Assembly: GCA_005888515.1 (NCBI GenBank)
Contig: VAZR01000271.1
Location: 1 to 5,407, forward strand
DNA from: Alphaproteobacteria bacterium
Lineage (GTDB): Bacteria; Pseudomonadota; Alphaproteobacteria; ATCC43930; CGMCC-115725
Direction: 5' to 3'
Length of the DNA: 5,407 nt
Position numbers and translations under genes: made by a program. Below the pieces are notes generated by a model that saw nothing but the letters and a program-made list of their open reading frames with translations, did no database searches and was not told the DNA's origin. Shown here one piece after another: positions 1-5,317 of the stretch; the stretch's first letter is position 1, and the number at the start of each line of letters is the position of its first letter.

Positions 1-433
1 CGCGTCCCGGCCCAAGATGGACGAACTCGATATGCTTTAAGGGCCGTTCCTGCTTCGGCACGACAACCACCCCGGCGCAATGCGACAGGCCGGATAGCGC
101 GGTGGTCGCCTCCTCCAGCGCCTGCGCCAGGCTCTTGCCGCGCGCCGCGCAGAGGCTCTCGATGTTGTGGCGCTCGTCCTCGGCGAGGTTGCCGATCTCC
201 AACAAGCCATGCACGAAGAGGCGCAGCCCCGCCTCGGTCGGCAGCCTTCCGGCCGAGGTGTGCGGCGAATACAAGAGCCCGGCCTCTTCCAGATCCGCCA
301 TCACGTTGCGGATCGTCGCCGGCGACAGATGCTGTCCCAACAGCCGCGACAAGGTGCGCGAGCCGCTGCGCTCGTTCAATTCGCTGATCGGCGAGGGTAC
401 CGACAATTCCGGCTTGCGCCCGCCATTTTTCAT
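1..433 (-). CDS. hrcA: HrcA heat-inducible transcription repressor, N-terminal part, cut by the window edge
   Basis: HrcA represses chaperone operons (groESL, often dnaK/grpE) by binding CIRCE operators and is itself controlled by GroEL availability. The 144 visible codons show HrcA hallmarks: LNERS at residues 19-23, GSRTLSRLL at 24-32, LSPATIRNVMADLEEAGLL at 36-54 (the recognition part of the winged helix), then PHTSAGRLPTEAGLRLFV at 57-74. After that the start of the central GAF-like region is visible, with VVVVPKQ at 122-128. The rest lies beyond position 1. ATG at 433 is chosen because an in-frame TAA lies nine codons upstream with no other start between. No strong Shine-Dalgarno sequence precedes it. 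Oddity: family members have roughly 18 residues (REIFR...TGEPV) between LNERS and GSRTLSR, and here the two motifs are fused in frame at positions 365/364. That segment forms helix 1 of the DNA-binding domain, so this protein may not bind DNA. The family call is firm; function is doubtful. Confidence 0.9.
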   Translation of the reverse strand, partial: MKNGGRKPELSVPSPISELNERSGSRTLSRLLGQHLSPATIRNVMADLEEAGLLYSPHTSAGRLPTEAGLRLFVHGLLEIGNLAEDERHNIESLCAARGKSLAQALEEATTALSGLSHCAGVVVVPKQERPLKHIEFVHLGPGR

Positions 434-861
434 GGGTTCGCGCCGCGGCTGTTGCGATTACCGCGGCTGCGATCGCGATGTTTGCTCATGTTCTCGATCA
501 CCACTCGTCGCGCCCGCGAAATCTAGGCCCGCGGAATCTAGGAATGCGGCCCGGCAGCGTCAACCGACGCAACGGGTTGATGCCGGCCCCATCGGAATTT
601 CCGCCGGCAGTGGAACCGGGACGCTCCCTTCTGCAGGGTAGGCGCAAACAGTGCCGGAAGCGATTCTGATCTCCCTGGCATGGAGGCTCGTCGTCGTGCC
701 CCAGGAGCGAAACCGCGCAGATTAGCCGCGAACGCCAGGCGAAGCTTTATGACCTCTGCGGCGCCTTTCCAGAATCACCGCCGACCATCGCGGCACCCGC
801 TGCACCCATCGTCGCAGTGGTTGACGTGCGCCGTCTGAGCGATGCTAGGGGATTGACCGCC
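434..861. other. 428-base gap between hrcA and the L,D-transpeptidase gene, no gene recognised
   Basis: Short open frames cross this stretch on both strands, but none has a recognisable motif, a convincing ribosome binding site or a plausible start. One plus-strand frame is open from about 673 into the transpeptidase gene (it reads QISRERQAKLYDLCGAFP near 720-770), but it has no ATG or GTG start and I do not recognise it. No CIRCE operator (TTAGCACTC with its mirrored arm), tRNA or strong terminator was seen. In many alphaproteobacteria rph sits divergently next to hrcA; nothing like it is visible here. The gap may be regulatory or a decayed gene. Confidence 0.4.
516..545. repeat. Imperfect 15-bp tandem duplication upstream of hrcA
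   Basis: Two adjacent 15-base units, GCGAAATCTAGGCCC and GCGGAATCTAGGAAT, match at 11 of 15 positions and share the core AATCTAGG. They lie about 80 bases upstream of the hrcA start. They could be a binding site for a regulator or a chance duplication. No known operator matches. Confidence 0.3.
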
Positions 862-1935
862 TTACAGGCCTGCCGATTGGTGCTTCCCCTCTGGTTTTTG
901 CGCCTCGTTAAATCGGGGCGCTGCGGCCGAACGATCGGCGACTAGAACAGGCGCGCCGGTGCGCTCTCGCGCGGCCTTATCGACCGCGCGCCAATCCACG
1001 CCATCGGCATATCGCCCGGCGGCCGCTCTGACGACATTCCTGGCGCCGCGTGCCGGCTCTAAGCTGACGAGGCGCGCGGTATCGATCTCCTCGGTTTGCG
1101 TTTTGCTCGGATAGACTTGCAGATATAGCCGGTTGCCGGCCCAGCCGGCGGTTGCCGGCTGATTGACGGTGCGCACCGATGCGCCTACGGAGAGCTGGCC
1201 GAACAGCCGCTCGATATCCTCGGGGTACATTCTGACGCAGCCGTGACTGACGTTGCGCCCCACCCCGTCCGGCTTATTGGTCCCATGGATCAAATATCTC
1301 GGCCAGCCGAGATGCAGCGCGTAATGCCCGAGTGGGTTATCGGGGCCGGGCCGGATAACCGCCGGGAGCTCGGGTCTTTCGGCACGGATCGAGGGCGGCG
1401 GATACCAGGTCGGATTTGCCTCCTTCCGGGTCACGCGCGTCCCGCCGAGCGGCGTCGTCTTGCCGAGCTGTCCGAGCCCGACGGGGAAGGTTTCAACCCG
1501 GTGGCCGCCGGGCGGGAAGTAAAACAGCCGGTATTGCGCGAGGTTGATGACAACCCCCTGCCGCGGCGCTTCGGGCAGGACGTAGAGGGAGGGTATGATC
1601 AGCCGGCGCCCCGCTCCAGGCGCAAACTGATCGACCCCGGGGTTTGCCGCTGCCAGCGCGGTATACCCCAGACTGAATTTGCGCGCGATGTCGTTGAGCC
1701 CTTCGCCGGGCTGAACCACATACTCGCGCACTTCGCCGACGACCTTCTGCTCAGGCGTCAGCGTAAATTCCTTGATCGCGCTGGGCGGCCCCTCGCTCGT
1801 CTGCAATGAACCTGTGCATGAGGCGGTGGGCAACCCAATCAGCAAGCTAAGTACAGCCAACCGCCATTGCGACAAGAGGCGCGAATTGATTCGGCGGCGC
1901 GAGCAAAACCACGCCGGCTTCCCAGTTTGCCTCAT
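862..1935 (-). CDS. L,D-transpeptidase (YkuD domain) with LysM domain, probable lipoprotein
   Basis: The 357-residue protein has an export signal at about residues 18-40 (basic RRR/RLLSQWR, then LAVLSLLIGLPTASC). The C at 40 sits in a weak lipobox, so it is probably anchored to a membrane facing the periplasm. A LysM-like peptidoglycan-binding region follows (about 71-117, YVVQPGEGLNDIARKF ... IIP). A YkuD catalytic domain occupies about 127-257, with HGTN at 217-220 and SHGCVRM at 230-236; Cys233 is the expected nucleophile and His217 and His231 belong to the active-site motif. This arrangement is that of the ErfK/YbiS/YcfS/YnhG group, which makes L,D cross-links or attaches outer-membrane proteins to peptidoglycan. 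The specific reaction cannot be told from sequence. Residues 280-357 are an Ala/Arg-rich tail with no domain I recognise. The start is supported by GGGGAGGGG eight bases upstream. The gene begins 129 bases after the hydrolase stop, so it may have its own promoter. Confidence 0.93.
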   Translation of the reverse strand: MRQTGKPAWFCSRRRINSRLLSQWRLAVLSLLIGLPTASCTGSLQTSEGPPSAIKEFTLTPEQKVVGEVREYVVQPGEGLNDIARKFSLGYTALAAANPGVDQFAPGAGRRLIIPSLYVLPEAPRQGVVINLAQYRLFYFPPGGHRVETFPVGLGQLGKTTPLGGTRVTRKEANPTWYPPPSIRAERPELPAVIRPGPDNPLGHYALHLGWPRYLIHGTNKPDGVGRNVSHGCVRMYPEDIERLFGQLSVGASVRTVNQPATAGWAGNRLYLQVYPSKTQTEEIDTARLVSLEPARGARNVVRAAAGRYADGVDWRAVDKAARERTGAPVLVADRSAAAPRFNEAQKPEGKHQSAGL

Positions 1936-2064
1936 TTCGATGTCCCCTCCCCATGCTCAGCGTGGGCTACGATAAGGGGCCGATTTTCCGGTCAGTTGTG
2001 ACAAACTTTCGAACCGGTCCAGCCTCCGCTGATTGCGGCTCGCTGCGCCGGCCGGTTATGGCGG
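1936..2064. other. Intergenic region upstream of the L,D-transpeptidase gene
   Basis: These 129 bases hold the strong ribosome binding site of the transpeptidase gene (minus-strand GGGGAGGGG, 1952-1944). It is less GC-rich near 1970-2010 than its surroundings, as expected for a promoter. TTGTCA and TATCGT occur on the minus strand there but without good 17-base spacing, so no promoter is assigned. Confidence 0.35.
1944..1952 (-). promoter_or_regulatory. Strong Shine-Dalgarno sequence of the L,D-transpeptidase gene
   Basis: Minus-strand GGGGAGGGG lies eight bases before the ATG at 1935. It fixes that ATG as the start, although the resulting n-region before the signal hydrophobic core is long (about 25 residues). 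Confidence 0.7.
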
Positions 2065-2559
2065 CTACGGGCGCGGCGGCGCGGTGAAGATACTGGCGAG
2101 AAAGCGGCCGTAATCCGCGGTCGCTTGCGCCCGCACCCGATCGTTGCGGGCGATCGGGTAGGGCCCGGCCCCCAGCGTGCACAAGCCGAGGATTATCTTG
2201 CGCATAAACGGCCCGGTCATCGCCAGCCCGGTATTGCGGTCGCGGATCGTGCCGTCGCGTTCGACGAGAAAGGAACAGCCCGAGAGATTGCGGCCGATGG
2301 GGCGGGCGGCGAACGCGCCGTCCCATTGATGCACCGCGTCAGGGTAGACGATCGTCTCGACCCGGCTGCCCCCGGCCCGCAGATCCGCCGCCGTTTCGGC
2401 GCAGCGTTGGTGGTCGACGATCTCATCCTTGCCGCCGATCAGCATTAACAGCGGCGCGCCGGTCGTCCGGTTGTTCTCGAACCGGGCGATGCACGGGCCG
2501 TAAAACGCGACATGACCGGCAAAGCGCAGCCGCTCGCCATTTGGTTGGAGCGGCGCCAA

Positions 2560-2562
2560 TCA
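2560..2562 (-). other. Premature in-frame TGA inside the hydrolase gene
   Basis: The minus strand reads GAT TGA TTG GCG, and the frame is open for 219 codons before and 164 after. A C-to-T transition in CGA (Arg) would create it. Nothing suggests selenocysteine: this is not a known redox position of the family, and no clear stem-loop follows. Confidence 0.75.
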
Positions 2563-3219
2563 ATCGGCGACCTGCGCATAGAGCGCGTACATCGTCGCCA
2601 TTGCACCGTAAGAGAAGCCGGTCAGCACGATGCGCCGCGGATCGATCTCCGGCCGCGCGGCGAGAAAGCCGACCCCGGCATAGGCGTCGGCCAGCATCAT
2701 CGTCTCGGTGATGTTCAGGATACGGTCGATGAACTCGGTGCCGCGGTCGCGCCGCGCCCCGAATGAATCGACGACGAGAGCGGCCACCCCCATCCGGGCC
2801 AGCTGCGGCGCGTAGGTCAATTCGCGCGACGGGAGGATCCCGCCCGAGCCGTGCAGCAGGATCACCGCCGGCGCCGAGCGTGCAGCCTGCGGTCCGGTCG
2901 GCAGATAGAGCCGGCCCTGTGCGGTGGTCGGCGAAGCATCGCTGGTGCCGATGTCCTCGGGCGCGAACGGGCTCGTGCTCGGCCAGCTGACCGGAACGCC
3001 AGGGATGTCGCCGAGCGCCGCCGGGTCGGGCCACGGCTCGCCAAGACGCGACCAATTCACCGCCGCGGCCATGGCGCACAGTGTGAAGGCGAGCAGAAAG
3101 ATCGCGGACAATCCCACGAAGGATTCTTTCCGCCTGGAACGCCGGCGTCTCGCCGGCATGCCGGCCGGAGGCCGGCGGTCCATAGAAACCCTGGCCAATC
3201 CTGCGCCGAACTCGGGCAC
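2560..3219 (-). CDS. Translatable N-terminal piece of the hydrolase: membrane anchor, oxyanion loop and Ser nucleophile
   Basis: This is the 219-residue product expected if the TGA at 2562-2560 terminates translation. Residues 35-54 (FVGLSAIFLLAF...) form a single hydrophobic segment, probably an N-terminal anchor placing the hydrolase domain in the periplasm. The start is uncertain. GTG at 3219 directly follows the preceding TGA (3222-3220). ATG at 3183 has AGGG five bases upstream and looks better. ATG at 3159 lies inside a palindromic repeat. Residues about 13-29 (MDRRPPAG...RRRR) are the repeat read as protein and give an unusually Arg-rich stretch before the anchor. The piece ends soon after the nucleophile elbow, so it lacks about 40% of the fold and two of the three catalytic residues. 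Confidence 0.6.
   Translation of the reverse strand: MPEFGAGLARVSMDRRPPAGMPARRRRSRRKESFVGLSAIFLLAFTLCAMAAAVNWSRLGEPWPDPAALGDIPGVPVSWPSTSPFAPEDIGTSDASPTTAQGRLYLPTGPQAARSAPAVILLHGSGGILPSRELTYAPQLARMGVAALVVDSFGARRDRGTEFIDRILNITETMMLADAYAGVGFLAARPEIDPRRIVLTGFSYGAMATMYALYAQVAD
3135..3183. repeat. Double-hairpin palindromic (REP-like) element inside the hydrolase 5' coding region
   Basis: Two GC-rich hairpins lie in tandem: GCCGGC (3141-3146) pairs with GCCGGC (3152-3157) across GTCTC, and GCCGGCC (3160-3166) pairs with GGCCGGC (3170-3176) across GGA. TGGA at 3135 and TCCA at 3179 bracket the pair as outer arms. From general knowledge, elements of this form are dispersed in many alphaproteobacterial genomes, usually between genes. 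Here it is read in frame as Arg/Pro-rich residues 13-29 of the hydrolase, or it lies just upstream of a start that was not recognised. Confidence 0.75.
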
Positions 3220-3867
3220 TCACAGCGTCTTTTTGAAGACGGCCTGATAGCTCTGGCCCTGCGGCGTCGTAAGCCGGCCGTCGAGATCGGCGTAGAGCGG
3301 CCGGAACGCGAATTGGGTGCCATCGGAATTCTGGAAGCGCAGCTCGCCGTCGCGGATCACTCCGGTGCCATGCAAAACGCCGCCGGCCCGCCTGGTGTTC
3401 GATCCCATCGGACCGAACACGTAGAGGATCGAGGCGGTGCCGTCCGGCTGCACGCTTTCGACGACCAGCGCGGCGCAGAGCTGCGGGGTCCAGGCGGCAT
3501 CGCTCCAGACGCCGATGAGTTGCCGGTAGGGTTCCGGAAGTGCATCCCGGTCGGCGAGCCGGACGGTGACCGGCTGGTCGCAAAACGCGCGCTGGGTCGC
3601 CGGCCCTGTGGCGACGGGGGCGGGGGCGGCCGGTGGTGGCATCGGGGCTGGCAGCGTCACCGGTGCGGGGGGCGGCGAGACGTCCGGGGCGGGGCTCGAC
3701 GCGAGGGGCGGTGCCGCCGGGGTCGAAGACAGCGGCGGCAACGGCTCCGGCTCGATCGAACGCGGCGCCGCGCCGGGGTAAAGCGGCGTCGGCGGCGGCA
3801 GAGGCTGCTGTGCCAAGGCAGCGCACGACCCCAATGTCACCAGCGCGGCGGCGGCAAAGCGGTACAT
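3220..3867 (-). CDS. Small secreted protein: signal peptide, Pro/Ala-rich linker, conserved C-terminal domain of unknown function
   Basis: The chosen ATG at 3867 has GGAG seven bases upstream and gives a clean signal peptide: MYRFAAAALVTLGSCAALA, with cleavage likely after ALA (residue 19) before QQ. An upstream in-frame start at 3939 would add 24 residues before the signal and is unlikely. The mature protein has a Pro/Ala-rich linker (about 21-90), then FCDQPVTVRLADRDALP and a compact beta-rich-looking domain (about 112-213) with GVWSDAAWTPQLC at 119-131, VVESVQPDGTASILYVFG at 135-152, and DGRLTTPQGQSYQAVFKKTL at 196-215. Cys96 and Cys131 could form a disulfide in the periplasm. I recognise no enzyme motif; the domain resembles a family found beside hydrolases in alphaproteobacteria (from memory). 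Its TGA abuts the GTG start of the hydrolase, which suggests coupled translation and related roles. Confidence 0.85.
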   Translation of the reverse strand: MYRFAAAALVTLGSCAALAQQPLPPPTPLYPGAAPRSIEPEPLPPLSSTPAAPPLASSPAPDVSPPPAPVTLPAPMPPPAAPAPVATGPATQRAFCDQPVTVRLADRDALPEPYRQLIGVWSDAAWTPQLCAALVVESVQPDGTASILYVFGPMGSNTRRAGGVLHGTGVIRDGELRFQNSDGTQFAFRPLYADLDGRLTTPQGQSYQAVFKKTL

Positions 3868-3980
3868 GGCAGGGCTCCAACCCAAGGTTCTGTGCTGGCG
3901 CCTATTACGCATGCAAAATGGCATTTGAATGACGCGCAACGGCTACCGAGGCCCGAGCACCAGACGTCTCTTCTATAATC
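3868..3980. other. Probable promoter and leader region of the secreted-protein/hydrolase pair
   Basis: These 113 bases lie between the secreted-protein start and the hairpin repeat pair that follows yejB. The stretch 3905-3935 is relatively AT-rich for this DNA, as a promoter would be. On the minus strand TTGCGC (3939-3934) and TTGCAT (3916-3911) are 17 bases apart, but each matches the sigma-70 hexamers at only three of six positions, so no exact promoter is claimed. Confidence 0.3.
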
Positions 3981-4060
3981 GTCATCCCGGCGAAGGCCGG
4001 GATCCACTGATCAGCCGTCTGTGCTTCTGACAAGTGGGTCCCGGCCTTCGCCGGGACGAC
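3981..4060. repeat. Facing pair of REP-like hairpins downstream of yejB, possible terminator
   Basis: Two 26-base arms (3981-4006 and 4035-4060) are inverted copies of each other, matching at 24 of 26 positions across a 28-base spacer. Each arm is also a hairpin with a four-base loop: ATCCCGGC/GCCGGGAT around GAAG (3984-4003), and GTCCCGGC/GCCGGGAC around CTTC (4038-4057). This CCCGGC-gaag-GCCGGG form is a dispersed repeat in many alphaproteobacteria. It begins eight bases after the yejB stop, so in the transcript it could end transcription or protect the 3' end, though no T-run follows. Confidence 0.85.
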
Positions 4061-4068
4061 GGTTCAGG

Positions 4069-5151
4069 TTAGCGCCGGCCGAAATCGATCCGGGGGTCGA
4101 TGAGCATGTAAGTCAGATCGCTGATCAGCTTCAGCACCAGCCCGATCAGCGTGAACACATAGAGCGCGCCGAACATGATCGGGTAGTCGCGGTTGATCGC
4201 CGCCTCGAAGCCGAGCAGGCCCAGCCCGTCGAGCGAGAAGATGACCTCGATCAACAGCGCGCCGGTGAACAGGATGCCGATAAACGCCGCCGGAAAGCCC
4301 GCCACCACCAGCAGCATCGCGTTCCTGAAGATATGGCCGTACAGCACGCGCCGCTCGCCGAGCCCCTTGGCGCGCGCGGTCAGCACGTACTGTTTATTGA
4401 TCTCGTCGAGAAAGCAGTTCTTGGTCAGCATCGTCAATGTCGCAAAACCGCCGATCACCAATGCCGTGATCGGCAACGCGATATGCCAGAAATAATCCAG
4501 GATCTTGTGTGGCCAGTCGTACGACCACCAATCGTCACTGATCAGCCCGCGCAACGGAAAGATCGAGAAATAGCTGCCGCCGGCGAACAGCACGATCAGC
4601 AATACGGCGAACAGAAAGCTCGGCACGGCGTAGCCGAAGATGATGACCGCGCTGGTCCACACATCGAAGCGGCTGCCGTCGCGCACCGCTTTGCGGATGC
4701 CGAGCGGGATCGAGATCAGGTAGGTCAACAGCGTCGTCCACAGCCCGATCGAGATCGACACCGGCAGCTTGTCGCGGATCAGGTCGACGACGCGGCGGTC
4801 GCGGAAGAAGCTCGTGCCGAAATCGAAGGTCGCGTAATTCTTCATCATCAGCACAAAGCGTTCGAGCGGCGGCTTGTCGAAGCCGTACTGTTTTTCGAGC
4901 TCCTTGATGAAGGCAGGGTCGAGGCCGCGGGCGCCGCGGTATTGGGTTTGCGTGTTGCTCGGCTGGTTGCGCAATTCGCCGCCGGTGCCGCTGACCCGCT
5001 CGGTTGCCGCGATGTCGGTGCCCTTCAGCTTCGAGATCATCTGCTGGATCGGCCCGCCTGGCGCCGCCTGCACGATGAAGAAATTGACCACCATGATCGC
5101 GAACAGGGTCGGCAGCATCAGCGCGATGCGCCGGATCGCATAGGCGATCAT
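4069..5151 (-). CDS. yejB: ABC transporter permease YejB (oligopeptide/microcin C-type peptide uptake)
   Basis: YejB is one of the two inner-membrane permeases of the YejABEF importer, which in E. coli takes up microcin C and in other bacteria short peptides. The 360-residue length is close to E. coli YejB (about 364). The start MIAYAIRRIALMLPTLFAIMVVNFF (first membrane segment about 9-29), QAAPGGP at 28-34, YGFDKPPLERF at 89-99, FDFGTSFFR at 109-117, and the ending YMLIDPRIDF at 348-357 all follow YejB closely. Further hydrophobic segments are near 131-152, 166-190, 221-245, 277-301 and 327-345, giving six. The cytoplasmic loop that contacts the ATPase lies at about 250-278 (LTARAKGLGERRVLYGHIFRNA). 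ATG at 5151 has GAGG seven bases upstream. The gene follows a probable yejA after a 166-base gap filled by a palindromic repeat. Neither yejE nor yejF follows. Confidence 0.95.
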   Translation of the reverse strand: MIAYAIRRIALMLPTLFAIMVVNFFIVQAAPGGPIQQMISKLKGTDIAATERVSGTGGELRNQPSNTQTQYRGARGLDPAFIKELEKQYGFDKPPLERFVLMMKNYATFDFGTSFFRDRRVVDLIRDKLPVSISIGLWTTLLTYLISIPLGIRKAVRDGSRFDVWTSAVIIFGYAVPSFLFAVLLIVLFAGGSYFSIFPLRGLISDDWWSYDWPHKILDYFWHIALPITALVIGGFATLTMLTKNCFLDEINKQYVLTARAKGLGERRVLYGHIFRNAMLLVVAGFPAAFIGILFTGALLIEVIFSLDGLGLLGFEAAINRDYPIMFGALYVFTLIGLVLKLISDLTYMLIDPRIDFGRR

Positions 5152-5172
5152 CGCCGCGCCTCAGTATTGAGT

Positions 5173-5293
5173 CCCTCTCCCGCACTGCGGGAGAGGGTGG
5201 CCGAGGCGATAGCCGAGGCCGGGTGAGGGTCGCTGGCGCCAAGCCGAGCATTTGCCCCCTCACCCCAACCCTCTCCCCCGGTGGGGGAGAGGG
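5173..5293. repeat. Composite palindromic (BIME-like) repeat between yejA and yejB
   Basis: Three nested inverted repeats are visible. CCCTCTCCCGCA (5173-5184) pairs with TGCGGGAGAGGG (5186-5197) around one C. CCCTCTCCCCC (5269-5279) pairs with GGGGGAGAGGG (5283-5293) around GGT. GGGTGAGGG (5221-5229) pairs with CCCTCACCC (5257-5265) between them. The left and right hairpins are versions of the same core, and this kind of element is dispersed in many Rhizobiales genomes (family knowledge). Lying between the genes for a binding protein and a permease, it could stabilise the upstream message or reduce downstream transcription. Confidence 0.88.
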
Positions 5294-5317
5294 AGTCGTT
5301 TCGGGAGCGCTTCGAGG

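Larger units (their letters stand above)
2065..3219 (-). pseudogene. Dienelactone-hydrolase-like alpha/beta hydrolase, interrupted by one in-frame TGA
   Basis: Read through the TGA at 2562-2560, this is one 384-residue alpha/beta hydrolase. It has VILLHGSGG at 119-127 (oxyanion-hole region), the nucleophile elbow GFSYGA at 201-206 with Ser203, GGKDEIVDH at 262-270 with probable acid Asp265, and YPDAVHQWDG at 292-301 with His297. The HVAFYGPC strand (236-243) and the final ADYGRFLASIF helix (368-378) are also typical of dienelactone-hydrolase relatives. The substrate is unknown. The stop is codon 220, followed at once by TTG GCG; both sides are in the same frame and continuous in family terms, so the interruption is a point change, for example CGA to TGA. 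The downstream piece (2559-2065, 164 codons from TTG) carries only Asp and His, and the upstream piece only Ser, so neither alone can be active. Alternatives are stop readthrough or a sequencing error. The gene abuts the secreted-protein stop upstream. Confidence 0.8.

Noticed and set aside
434..600. CIRCE operator or heat-shock promoter before hrcA
   Set aside because: No TTAGCACTC/GAGTGCTAA arms and no convincing CTTGAA plus CCCCAT pair could be found on the minus strand.
1243..1809. A 188-codon plus-strand open frame opposite the L,D-transpeptidase gene
   Set aside because: It is antisense to the YkuD catalytic region and has no motif of its own.
2560..2562. TGA read as selenocysteine
   Set aside because: The position is not a known redox site in dienelactone-hydrolase relatives, no clear SECIS-like stem-loop follows it, and an Arg codon altered by one transition explains it more simply.
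2423..3880. A 485-codon open frame on the minus strand covering the secreted protein and hydrolase in another frame
   Set aside because: Its translation is Arg/Ala/Pro-rich with no motifs, whereas the frames at 3867-3220 and 3219-2065 carry a signal peptide and hydrolase motifs. It is a shadow caused by high GC content.
3911..3939. Sigma-70 promoter for the secreted-protein gene (TTGCGC, 17 bases, TTGCAT)
   Set aside because: The spacing is right but each hexamer matches the consensus at only three of six positions, which is too weak to call.
2851..3978. A 375-codon plus-strand open frame opposite the secreted protein and hydrolase
   Set aside because: Low-complexity Arg/Gly-rich translation antisense to supported genes; a high-GC shadow.
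4021..5226. A 401-codon plus-strand open frame opposite yejB
   Set aside because: It is antisense to a clearly recognised YejB, rich in Arg/Asp/Gln/His, and has no motifs or ribosome binding site.
3135..5293. CRISPR array
   Set aside because: The repeats are palindromic, of three different types, and not regularly spaced around unique spacers of equal length.
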